Part shown: piece after piece, positions 1 through 5,052 of the stretch | Layout: each line of letters starts with the position of its first letter | Position numbering within the stretch: position 1 is the first letter of the stretch | Source: Bacteroidota bacterium | Lineage (GTDB): Bacteria > Bacteroidota > Bacteroidia > Flavobacteriales > Weeksellaceae | Assembly (NCBI GenBank): GCA_023420435.1 | Contig: JAEZWE010000054.1 | Location: forward strand, 1-5,052 | Length of the DNA stretch: 5,052 nucleotides | Direction: 5' to 3' | Position numbers and translations under genes: made by a program | The notes under the pieces: model-generated | What the model saw: only the letters and a program-made list of their open reading frames with translations | Database searches by the model: none | What the model was told of the DNA's origin: nothing

Positions 1-133
1 AAGTAATCTTAAAATTTCTCATCGGGAAATTGCTAATGATTTAGGTTCAGCAAGAGAAGTGGTCAGTAGAATTCTGAAAAAATTTGAAAATGAAGGCGTC
101 ATCAAGCAAAAAGGTGGAATAGAAATATTATAA
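1..133 (+). CDS. Crp/Fnr-family transcriptional regulator, C-terminal end (5' partial)
   Basis: Only the last 43 codons are in the window; codons begin at base 2 and the TAA stop is at 131-133. The visible part is the winged helix-turn-helix DNA-binding domain of Crp/Fnr-type regulators: helix HREIANDLG, then the recognition helix SAREVVSRILKKFENEGVI, then a short wing ending QKGGIEIL. This matches the family pattern 'reIA..lG.sRe.vSRiLk.Le.eGlI'. The N-terminal cyclic-nucleotide-like sensor domain lies outside the window, so the ligand (cAMP, haem, Fe-S or none) cannot be told. The gene has its own terminator, so it is not co-transcribed with the following operon, but it lies directly upstream in the same direction and could regulate it. 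The family call is confident; the target genes are unknown. Confidence 0.9.
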   Translation, partial: SNLKISHREIANDLGSAREVVSRILKKFENEGVIKQKGGIEIL

Positions 134-164
134 TCGGTGATTTTAGTCACCGATTTTTTTTTTT
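132..164 (+). terminator. Rho-independent terminator of the Crp/Fnr-type gene
   Basis: A perfect 9-bp stem (132-140 with 147-155, core ATCGGTGA/TCACCGAT) closes a 6-nt loop, TTTTAG, and runs directly into eleven T residues (154-164). The stem starts within the stop codon of the regulator gene. This is a textbook intrinsic terminator and implies that the downstream operon uses its own promoter. Confidence 0.92.
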
Positions 165-172
165 GGCTTTAG

Positions 173-180
173 TAATTTTA
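173..180 (+). promoter_or_regulatory. Possible -7 box for the five-gene operon
   Basis: TAATTTTA matches the Bacteroidota -7 consensus TAnnTTTG except at the last base. It lies between the terminator at 132-164 and the first start codon at 202, where a promoter is expected. No good -33 TTTG element is seen at the usual distance; that position falls in the terminator stem and T-run. Weak candidate only. Confidence 0.25.
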
Positions 181-201
181 TGAAGTTATTTAATAAAACA
201 A

Positions 202-1050
202 ATGAATTTTAGGATTTTACTGATTTTAAGTGTTTTATCTGGTTTTTTCTGTTTTTCACAGGAAGATTTACTGAAGGAATTAGATACTGTAAAAGCTTCA
301 GAAATTTATCAGCCAAGTTTTAAAGCATTGCAGGTGGTTTCTGGACAATCCACAAAAATGCCAACGAAGAAAGAATTTTATATGATTGTGGCGCATCGTT
401 TTGGAAATGTTAGCGAAGGTTTCGATAACTTTTTTGGATTGGATAATGCTTCAACAAAATTGGGAGGAATTTATGGTTTAAGTGATGGTTTTGCGGTCTA
501 TTTATCAAGAAGCACTTTTCAGAAAACCTATGAATTGGGAGCAAAATATCGCCTGATGAAGCAGGATGAAGAAAAGAATTTACCTCTAGAAATTGCAGGA
601 TTTCATATGTTGGGAATCAATTCAGAGCTTAAGAAAAGTGTTTATCCAAAAATTCGTTTTTCTGATCGACTCACTTATCTTTCACAATTTTTAGTTTCCA
701 GAAGATTTTCTGATGAGTTTAGTTTGCAGATTTCTCCAACGTATATCCATAAAAATTTGGTTGATCCATTAATTGAAAGTGAGAGCAACTTTCTAACAGG
801 TTTAGGAGGTCGATATAAAATTTCCAAAAGAGTTTCCATTAATGCGGAATATTTTGTGAATTTTAATGCTAAAGATTTATATAGAAATCCGGTTTCTTTA
901 GGCGTTGATATTGATACTGGAGGACATGTTTTTCAGCTTTTATTTAGTAATTCACAAGCAGTTACAGAAGCGGGATATTATACCAATGCTATTGGAAACT
1001 GGGGAAAAGGAGATGTTTTTTTTGGGTTTAACCTTTACAGAGTTTTTTAA
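202..1050 (+). CDS. DUF5777-type outer-membrane beta-barrel protein
   Basis: This 282-residue protein has a signal peptide (residues 1-19, hydrophobic ILLILSVLSGFFCF, probable cleavage near FS|Q). The mature part is rich in alternating hydrophobic and polar strands and ends in aromatic Phe (NLYRVF), as outer-membrane beta-barrels do. Recognisable blocks are IVAHRFGNVSEGFDNFFGLD (62-81), LGGIYGLSDGFAVYLSR (87-103), SLGVDIDTGGHVFQLLFSNS (232-251) and GDVFFGFNLYRVF (270-282). They resemble the Bacteroidota DUF5777 family, whose function is not established. It is the first gene of a five-gene operon and its stop is only 2 nt before the cytochrome gene. The ATG at 202 is preceded by an A-rich stretch, typical of this phylum, and gives a complete signal peptide. 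A pore or scaffold for the envelope proteins encoded next to it is plausible but inferred. The family assignment is from memory of motifs. Confidence 0.8.
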   Translation: MNFRILLILSVLSGFFCFSQEDLLKELDTVKASEIYQPSFKALQVVSGQSTKMPTKKEFYMIVAHRFGNVSEGFDNFFGLDNASTKLGGIYGLSDGFAVYLSRSTFQKTYELGAKYRLMKQDEEKNLPLEIAGFHMLGINSELKKSVYPKIRFSDRLTYLSQFLVSRRFSDEFSLQISPTYIHKNLVDPLIESESNFLTGLGGRYKISKRVSINAEYFVNFNAKDLYRNPVSLGVDIDTGGHVFQLLFSNSQAVTEAGYYTNAIGNWGKGDVFFGFNLYRVF

Positions 1051-1052
1051 AG

Positions 1053-1412
1053 ATGAAAAATGTAAAATACCTAGTAATCATCGTAATTTCTTTAGTTTTT
1101 CTACAGCAATGTGAAAGCAGAACTTATGAAGAGATTTCTGAAACCGTAATTGTTCCAAATTTAGTGAAATACGATTCAGACGTTAAACCCATCATTCAAA
1201 ATAATTGCATATCGTGTCATGCTGTTTCAGGAGCCGCAGCTTATTATCCTTTAACAACTTACGCTGAAACTAAAAATGCGATTAATAATATTATTGACAG
1301 AATTGAAAGACCTTCCGGAGATCTATCAAAAATGCCACAAGGTGGAACATTATCGCAATCTCAGATCGATGTGATTAAAAAATGGAAAACGGACGGACTT
1401 TTAGAAAATTAA
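1053..1412 (+). CDS. Small monohaem c-type cytochrome, probable lipoprotein
   Basis: The protein has 119 residues. A hydrophobic N-terminus (residues 5-18) is followed by LQQC with Cys20, a possible lipobox, so the protein is probably a lipid-anchored envelope protein. Gln just before the Cys is not the usual Gly/Ala/Ser, so plain signal-peptidase processing is an alternative. The covalent haem site is CISCH (52-56), with His56 as the proximal ligand. The likely distal ligand is Met94 in SKMPQGG, and the C-terminal helix SQSQIDVIKKWKTDGLL (101-117) has the conserved cytochrome c pattern ending in W..dG. The length fits one compact class I-like cytochrome domain. The role is presumably electron transfer in the periplasm or at the outer membrane; the redox partner is unknown. 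It starts 2 nt after the barrel gene and ends 4 nt before the YceI gene, so co-transcription is almost certain. Confidence 0.87.
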   Translation: MKNVKYLVIIVISLVFLQQCESRTYEEISETVIVPNLVKYDSDVKPIIQNNCISCHAVSGAAAYYPLTTYAETKNAINNIIDRIERPSGDLSKMPQGGTLSQSQIDVIKKWKTDGLLEN

Positions 1413-1416
1413 AAAA

Positions 1417-1962
1417 ATGAAAAATCTTTTTACCCTATTATTTTTTATTCTGCTGGGAACTTGGATTTCCGCACAGAAATATACTACCAAAATCGGAAAT
1501 ATTCATTTTGAGGCGTCTGTTCCACTTTTTGAAGATGTAGATGCAAAAAATTCCACAGCAGTTACGGTTTTGAATTCCGAAACCGGAGATATTGCCACCA
1601 TTGCCATGACGAAAAATTTCAAATTTAAAATGGCTCTTATGGAAGAACATTTTAATGAGAACTATGCTGAAGCTTCAAAATATCCAAAAACTACTTTTAC
1701 AGGAAAAATCTTGAATTATAATAAAAGCAATTTATCAGAAACACCAAAGGATTTTACGATTACGGGTACGCTTAATTTTCACGGGGTTGATAATAAAATT
1801 TCTTCTCCAGCAAAAATTTATATGAAAGACGGTAAAATTTTTATCAGTGGAAAATTTTCAGTAAAAGCTGCGGATTATAAAGTAACGATTCCCAAAATGG
1901 TGATGAAAAAAGTAGCAGAAACCGTAAATGTTGATTATCAATATGTATTAACAAAACAGTAA
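1417..1962 (+). CDS. YceI family protein (lipocalin-like, periplasmic)
   Basis: The protein has 181 residues. A signal peptide (1-20) ends WISAQ, with cleavage probably after SA. The mature domain of about 160 residues matches YceI: an opening IGNIHFEASVPLFEDVDA (27-44), the FKFKMALMEEHFNENY block (68-83), YPKTTFTGKI (89-98), and GTLNFHGVDNKI (117-128) before the last strands. YceI proteins are beta-barrel, lipocalin-like, and known members bind polyisoprenoids or related lipids; several sit next to cytochrome genes. Here the neighbour is a c-type cytochrome, so carriage of a quinone-like or isoprenoid ligand is a reasonable guess, though ligand identity cannot be read from sequence. The stop codon TAA is immediately followed by the ATG of the next gene. 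Confidence 0.87.
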   Translation: MKNLFTLLFFILLGTWISAQKYTTKIGNIHFEASVPLFEDVDAKNSTAVTVLNSETGDIATIAMTKNFKFKMALMEEHFNENYAEASKYPKTTFTGKILNYNKSNLSETPKDFTITGTLNFHGVDNKISSPAKIYMKDGKIFISGKFSVKAADYKVTIPKMVMKKVAETVNVDYQYVLTKQ

Positions 1963-2484
1963 ATGAAAAAATTATTTTCAATCTTTTTGTTTTTTATTTT
2001 TTCTTTCGCACTCGCTCAGGAAAGAAGTGTCTTTGACGTCGCCCGAAACGGAACGGTAGCGGAAATGGAAGAGATTGTTAAGAAAAATCCTAAAGCAGTT
2101 GATTCTGTAAACGATATGACGTTTTCTCCATTAATTTTAGCTTGTTATCGTGGAAATGTGGAAGTTGCCAAATATTTAATGGATCGTGTTGAAGATGTAA
2201 ATTATAAAAGTGAAGAAGGAACAGCTTTAGCGGCTTTAGCCATGAACTATAATAAAGAATTGGTGCTAAAAATTTTAGAAAAAAAAGCAGATCCAAATTT
2301 GAAAGACGGACACGGTTTTACCCCATTTTTGTGGGCTATAAAAAGTAAAAATCTGGAATTGGCATCGATTCTCTTAGATTATGGTGCGGATAAAAATGTG
2401 AAAGACAACCAGGGAATTACTGCTTTTGAGCATGCAGTAACTTCAGGAAATATAAATGTTATTAAATTTTTAAAATCGAAATAA
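1963..2484 (+). CDS. Exported ankyrin-repeat protein
   Basis: The protein has 173 residues. A strong signal peptide (residues 1-19, MKKLFSIFLFFIFSFALA|Q) sends it to the periplasm. The rest is about five ankyrin repeats of roughly 33 residues: 22-48 (degenerate cap), 49-81 (FSPLILACYRGNVEVAKYLM), 82-114 (GTALAALAMNYNKELVLKIL), 115-147 (GFTPFLWAIKSKNLELASIL) and 148-173 (C-terminal cap, GITAFEHAVTSGNINVIKFL). Ankyrin repeats are protein-binding scaffolds without catalytic residues. A periplasmic member is known as a helper for a haem enzyme (AnkB with catalase KatB in Pseudomonas), which makes a role beside two probable haem proteins conceivable; that link is inferred. It abuts the YceI gene with no spacer and precedes the next gene by 2 nt. 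Confidence 0.88.
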   Translation: MKKLFSIFLFFIFSFALAQERSVFDVARNGTVAEMEEIVKKNPKAVDSVNDMTFSPLILACYRGNVEVAKYLMDRVEDVNYKSEEGTALAALAMNYNKELVLKILEKKADPNLKDGHGFTPFLWAIKSKNLELASILLDYGADKNVKDNQGITAFEHAVTSGNINVIKFLKSK

Positions 2485-2486
2485 TT

Positions 2487-3239
2487 ATGAAAAAATTACT
2501 ACTTTTTTGTGGATTGGGAATAGCCAACTTGGCTTTCTCTCAGTTTACTTCAGGAACCGTTTCTCTTGGTTCAACAGGGATGACTTTTAAATTGGATACT
2601 TCTCCCACAACAGCAACAATTACTTTAACAGGAAACAGCAATTCTTATCTCGGAATTGGTGCTGGTGCTTTTGGTGAAGGAATGTCTTCAGGTTATGACG
2701 GGTTTATCTACAACACATCTTTTTCAGCATTGGACTATACTTTTAACGGAATTGGTGTTACACCTTCACCAGATTCATCGCAAGATTGGACTTTGGTGAG
2801 TAACACCGTTTCTGGAACTACAAGAACAATTGTTGCAACCAGAAGTTTGAATGGTGGAGCTGAAGACGAACCTATTCCAAACGCTGCAGGACCTGTAGAA
2901 ATCTTTTTTGCAAGAGGAAGTTCATTGGCTTTGGGAACGCATTCAGGAAGTTTCAGAGGATATGCTTCATTAACTATGACCGCACAATTGGGAACCAACG
3001 AAGTAAGTGCTGAAGAAAAAAATATAATCTACCCGAATCCTGTGGAGAATGAAATTTTTGTAAAAAACCACAAAGAAATCGAATTAATCAACTTTTTAGA
3101 TCTTAATGGAAGATTAATCAACACCATTCAATCGCCAGGTGAAAAAAATGAAGTGAACTTTTTGAAAAGCGGAGCCTACTTTTTAGAAATTCAAAATGTA
3201 GACGGAACGACAAAATATCAGAAAATTTTGAAAAAATAA
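2487..3239 (+). CDS. DOMON-like domain protein with T9SS type A sorting domain
   Basis: The protein has 250 residues. It has a signal peptide (1-18, LGIANLAFS|Q), a beta-rich domain (about 20-168) and a C-terminal T9SS type A sorting domain (about 175-250: IYPNPVENEIFV, FLDLNGRLI, LKSGAYFLEI, KYQKILKK). T9SS carries such proteins across the outer membrane, where the C-terminal domain is removed. The central domain follows the DOMON order: ITLTGNSNSYLGIGAGAFGEGM (45-66, given in two parts: ITLTGNSNSYLG and IGAGAFGEGM), then GYDGFIYN (69-76), DWTLVSNTVSG (100-110), IVATRSLNGGAEDE (115-128), IFFARGSSLALGTHSGSFRG (139-158). Met66 and His152 sit where cytochrome-type DOMON domains place their haem b ligands, so it may bind haem; sugar binding is the main alternative. 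It is the last gene of the operon, followed by a terminator. The sorting domain is certain; the DOMON call is from pattern recognition. Confidence 0.82.
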   Translation: MKKLLLFCGLGIANLAFSQFTSGTVSLGSTGMTFKLDTSPTTATITLTGNSNSYLGIGAGAFGEGMSSGYDGFIYNTSFSALDYTFNGIGVTPSPDSSQDWTLVSNTVSGTTRTIVATRSLNGGAEDEPIPNAAGPVEIFFARGSSLALGTHSGSFRGYASLTMTAQLGTNEVSAEEKNIIYPNPVENEIFVKNHKEIELINFLDLNGRLINTIQSPGEKNEVNFLKSGAYFLEIQNVDGTTKYQKILKK

Positions 3240-3243
3240 AAGA

Positions 3244-3277
3244 AAAAACTCAGAGCAATCTGAGTTTTTATTTTTTT
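3244..3277. terminator. Bidirectional terminator between the operon and lpxK
   Basis: An 11-bp stem (3244-3254 with 3259-3269, core ACTCAGA/TCTGAGT flanked by A:T pairs) closes a GCAA loop, a GNRA-type tetraloop. On the plus strand it is followed by a T-rich run to 3277. On the minus strand the matching T-run is the complement of the A-rich bases around 3230-3248. It therefore serves both converging transcripts, and the TAA of lpxK (3268-3270) lies inside it. Confidence 0.88.
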
Positions 3278-4302
3278 GAAGCCACAAAATTAAAAATGGC
3301 TTTATTGAATTCTTCTTTATTGTCAATCACGACATTTATTGGCCAGTAATACACCAGTTCCCGCAAATAATCAAAAGTTTTCAAGCGAACATAATCTTTT
3401 TCAGTGGTTAAAATAATTTTATATTCTCCCAGTTTTTTGTATTCCGAAATAATATTTTTGATATCAGCTTCTGTAAAATTGTGATGGTCTTTAAATTTTA
3501 AATGTTTCACTTTTTGTGAAAACTTTGATAAATGCTGAACCAAAGGTTTTGGATTGGCAATTCCTGTAATTAAAAGAATATCGTAATAAGCCAAATTATT
3601 ATCGGGAAGCGATTTTTGACTGTCGTAACAGAAAATTTCATCGTCGTAAACAATACTGCTAAAAAAAACTTTTTGTTTGTAGCTGGGTTTAATTCGGGAA
3701 AGGTAATATTGTTTTTTTTCGTCCGTTAAATCTTCCGGACATTTTGTAACCACAATTAAATCGGCACGATGAGCGCCGTTTCTAGATTCCCTTAAATCAC
3801 CAGCAGGAAGCAAAAAATCTTTAAAATAAGGGTCGTTGTAATCTGTTAACAAAAGATTGAATCCGGCTTTTATAGCTCTGTGTTGGTATGCATCATCCAA
3901 AACCAAAACATCCAAATCCATATCTTCAATTAATTTTTTTGCTCCGGGAACCCGCTCTTCAGAAACACCAATCACAAATCTATTTTTGAAACGCTCGAAA
4001 AGTTGCATCGCTTCATCACCAACCGTTTTATAATTGCTGTCATAATTTGTAACACCATAACCTTTTGTTACTCTTCCATAACCTCTGGAAAGAACACCGG
4101 TTCTGTAATGTTTGGATAAAATATCGGCTAAATACATCACCATTGGTGATTTTCCGCTTCCTCCAACAGAAAGATTTCCCACATTAATGATGGGTGTTTT
4201 GAATTTTACAGATTTTTTTAAACCCACATTGTACAGCGTATTTCTGAAACTGGTTACGAAGTGATACAATATGGAAAAAGGGTAGAGATACCATCTTTTC
4301 AT
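3268..4302 (-). CDS. lpxK: Tetraacyldisaccharide 4'-kinase (lipid A biosynthesis)
   Basis: LpxK uses ATP to phosphorylate the 4' position of the tetraacyldisaccharide 1-phosphate, giving lipid IVA, at the cytoplasmic face of the inner membrane. The protein has 344 residues, normal for the family. Seen motifs are the Walker A loop in VGNLSVGGSGKSP (41-53, Lys51), LSRGYGR (71-77), GDEA (95-98), the Walker B-like LDDAYQHR (135-142), DYNDPYFKDFLLPAGDLRE (154-172), the VVTKCP block (184-189), KDHHNFT (271-277) and TTEKDYVRL (299-307). The usual family loop reads GGTGKTP; here both Thr are Ser, a conservative change. The N-terminus MKRWYLYPFSILYHFVTSFR is the expected amphipathic membrane-associated segment, which supports this ATG. 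It is a single gene, divergent from truA and convergent with the five-gene operon. A 10-bp palindrome, ATAGGCCTAT (4301-4310), overlaps the start codon, probably by chance. Confidence 0.97.
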   Translation of the reverse strand: MKRWYLYPFSILYHFVTSFRNTLYNVGLKKSVKFKTPIINVGNLSVGGSGKSPMVMYLADILSKHYRTGVLSRGYGRVTKGYGVTNYDSNYKTVGDEAMQLFERFKNRFVIGVSEERVPGAKKLIEDMDLDVLVLDDAYQHRAIKAGFNLLLTDYNDPYFKDFLLPAGDLRESRNGAHRADLIVVTKCPEDLTDEKKQYYLSRIKPSYKQKVFFSSIVYDDEIFCYDSQKSLPDNNLAYYDILLITGIANPKPLVQHLSKFSQKVKHLKFKDHHNFTEADIKNIISEYKKLGEYKIILTTEKDYVRLKTFDYLRELVYYWPINVVIDNKEEFNKAIFNFVASKK

Positions 4303-4331
4303 AGGCCTATTTTGTTATAAAATAACGCTTG

Positions 4332-4339
4332 CAAAAATA
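4332..4339 (-). promoter_or_regulatory. Probable -7 box of the lpxK promoter
   Basis: On the minus strand this reads TATTTTTG, an exact match to the Bacteroidota TAnnTTTG box, 29 nt upstream of the lpxK start codon. The nearest upstream TTTG on that strand is about 25 nt away, longer than the usual 17-23, so the -33 element is uncertain. Confidence 0.5.
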
Positions 4340-4393
4340 GAAATTTTAAGAAGGATTTACATGACAAAAACAAAGGAGTTTTCAACATTTTAA

Positions 4394-4417
4394 AATTAAA
4401 ATTTGAAAATTTTAATT
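4394..4417. repeat. AT-only palindrome upstream of truA
   Basis: Perfect 11-bp arms, AATTAAAATTT (4394-4404) and AAATTTTAATT (4407-4417), are separated by GA. It lies between the two divergent promoters, directly upstream of the truA -7 box. There is no T-run placed as for a terminator of a known transcript. It could be a regulator site or a chance product of AT-rich DNA. Confidence 0.5.
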
Positions 4418-4419
4418 CC

Positions 4420-4427
4420 TATTTTTG
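4420..4427 (+). promoter_or_regulatory. Probable -7 box of the truA promoter
   Basis: TATTTTTG exactly matches TAnnTTTG and lies 14 nt before the TTG start codon, so the leader would be very short (roughly 8 nt). A TTTG at 4402-4405 is a possible -33 element, but the 14-nt spacing is shorter than usual. The box is part of a 12-bp inverted repeat with the lpxK -7 box. Confidence 0.5.
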
Positions 4428-4441
4428 CAAAAATTTTTCTT

Positions 4442-5052
4442 TTGCGCTATTTCATTGAGTTTTCTTACCACGGTAAAAATTATTTCGGCTATCAAATTCA
4501 GCCTAGAGAAATTTCTGTACAGGAAGAATTGGAAAAAGCGCTTTCCACTATTTTAAGAAAAGAAATAAAAACGGTCGGCGCGGGAAGAACAGATACCGGA
4601 GTTCACGCCAAAAAAATGTTTGCGCATTTTGATTTTGATGAAGCCATTTCTGATGAAGCCATTTCTGATAAACTTTCTAATCAACTCAATTCCTTTCTTC
4701 CGCCAGATATTTCTGTAAAACAAATTTTTGAAGTAAAAGAAGATTTCCATGCTCGTTTTGATGCTATTTTCAGAACGTATGAATATTACATTTCACTCGA
4801 AAAAAATCCATTTACCAGAGATTCTTCCTGGCAAATTTGGAAAAGAGAGCTCGATGTCGAAAAGATGAATGAAGCTTGTAAAATTCTATTTGAATATGAT
4901 GATTTCGGAAGTTTTGCCAAAGTTGGGGGTGATAATAAAACCAATTTTTGCAAAATTTATAAAGCAGAATGGCAAAAAAATAACTCAGAATTGAAATTTA
5001 CCATTTCCGCAGACCGTTTTTTAAGAAATATGGTTCGTGCAATTGTTGGAAC
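4442..5052 (+). CDS. truA: tRNA pseudouridine synthase A (3' partial, TTG start)
   Basis: TruA isomerises uridine to pseudouridine at positions 38-40 of the tRNA anticodon arm, in the cytoplasm. From TTG at 4442 the frame is open for 203 codons to the window edge. It starts (M)RYFIEFSYHGKNYFGYQIQP, the normal TruA N-terminus. The catalytic loop is GAGRTDTGVHA (46-56) with nucleophile Asp51. Further family blocks are FHARFDAIFRTYEYYI (102-117), FGSFAKVGG (155-163) and ADRFLRNMVRAIVG (190-203). Roughly the last 40-60 residues are missing if length is typical. No ATG occurs in frame between the upstream stop TAA at 4397-4399 and the conserved N-terminus, so TTG 4442 is the best start; a TTG at 4403 would add 13 unconserved residues. 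Residues 66-75 carry a duplicated DEAIS. Confidence 0.95.
   Translation, partial: MRYFIEFSYHGKNYFGYQIQPREISVQEELEKALSTILRKEIKTVGAGRTDTGVHAKKMFAHFDFDEAISDEAISDKLSNQLNSFLPPDISVKQIFEVKEDFHARFDAIFRTYEYYISLEKNPFTRDSSWQIWKRELDVEKMNEACKILFEYDDFGSFAKVGGDNKTNFCKIYKAEWQKNNSELKFTISADRFLRNMVRAIVG
4637..4669 (+). repeat. 15-bp in-frame tandem duplication within truA
   Basis: GATGAAGCCATTTCT occurs twice in a row without mismatch (4637-4651 and 4652-4666), followed by a further GAT (4667-4669). It encodes DEAIS-DEAIS-D at TruA residues 66-76, after the catalytic loop. Exact identity suggests a recent replication-slippage event that kept the frame. Confidence 0.9.

Noticed and set aside
154..164. Run of eleven T as a possible phase-variation tract upstream of the operon
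   Set aside because: It is fully explained as the T-tract of the terminator at 132-164. An effect on a nearby promoter is possible but nothing in the sequence shows it.
905..1114. Plus-strand ORF of 69 codons overlapping the barrel and cytochrome genes
   Set aside because: It overlaps the ends of two well-supported genes in another frame and its protein resembles no family; it is a frame shadow.
1438..1650. Minus-strand ORF of 70 codons inside the YceI gene
   Set aside because: It is antisense to a clear YceI coding region, with no promoter signal or recognisable protein.
2090..2296. Minus-strand ORF of 68 codons inside the ankyrin gene
   Set aside because: It is antisense to the ankyrin repeats; the Leu/Phe-rich product is what the complement of repeat codons would give.
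2735..2998. Minus-strand ORF of 87 codons inside the DOMON/T9SS gene
   Set aside because: It is antisense to a coherent coding region, and no family is recognised.
4301..4310. ATAGGCCTAT palindrome over the lpxK start codon as an operator
   Set aside because: Ten-base palindromes of this kind occur by chance, and part of it is constrained by the start codon; no second copy was seen in the spacer.
4553..4750. Minus-strand ORF of 65 codons with an RNGFIRNGFI repeat
   Set aside because: It is antisense to truA; the peptide repeat is only the complement of the 15-bp duplication at 4637-4669.

Overview
The window looks like chromosomal DNA from a member of the Bacteroidota, most likely a flavobacterium close to Chryseobacterium, Kaistella or Epilithonimonas. 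The support is an AT-rich, A/T-runny sequence, a C-terminal type IX secretion (T9SS) sorting domain, start sites without clear Shine-Dalgarno sequences, -7 promoter boxes of the Bacteroidota form TAnnTTTG, and proteins of families typical of that phylum. The genus is inferred from general protein resemblance, not from a database search.

Layout. Positions 1-133 hold the 3' end of a Crp/Fnr-type transcription regulator, closed by a strong intrinsic terminator whose stem begins in the stop codon. From 202 to 3239 runs a tight plus-strand operon of five genes with gaps of 2, 4, 0 and 2 nt. It encodes a DUF5777-type outer-membrane beta-barrel, a small monohaem c-type cytochrome (probable lipoprotein), a YceI/lipocalin-like protein, a periplasmic ankyrin-repeat protein, and a DOMON-like domain joined to a T9SS type A sorting domain. 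All five have an export signal. A bidirectional hairpin terminator at 3244-3277 ends this operon and also ends lpxK, which converges from the minus strand (4302-3268). A 139-nt divergent promoter region then separates lpxK from truA, which starts at a TTG codon (4442) and runs off the right edge.

How the genes fit together. The five-gene operon is the part of interest. Two products are probable haem proteins: a CXXCH cytochrome with a downstream Met, and a DOMON domain with a Met and a His placed as in b-type cytochrome DOMON domains. With an outer-membrane barrel, a possible isoprenoid or lipid carrier (YceI) and surface delivery by T9SS, the set could form an electron-transfer or oxidative-stress module of the cell envelope that reaches the cell surface. 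This is inference; none of the sequences proves it. lpxK (lipid A kinase) and truA (tRNA pseudouridine synthase) are ordinary housekeeping genes.
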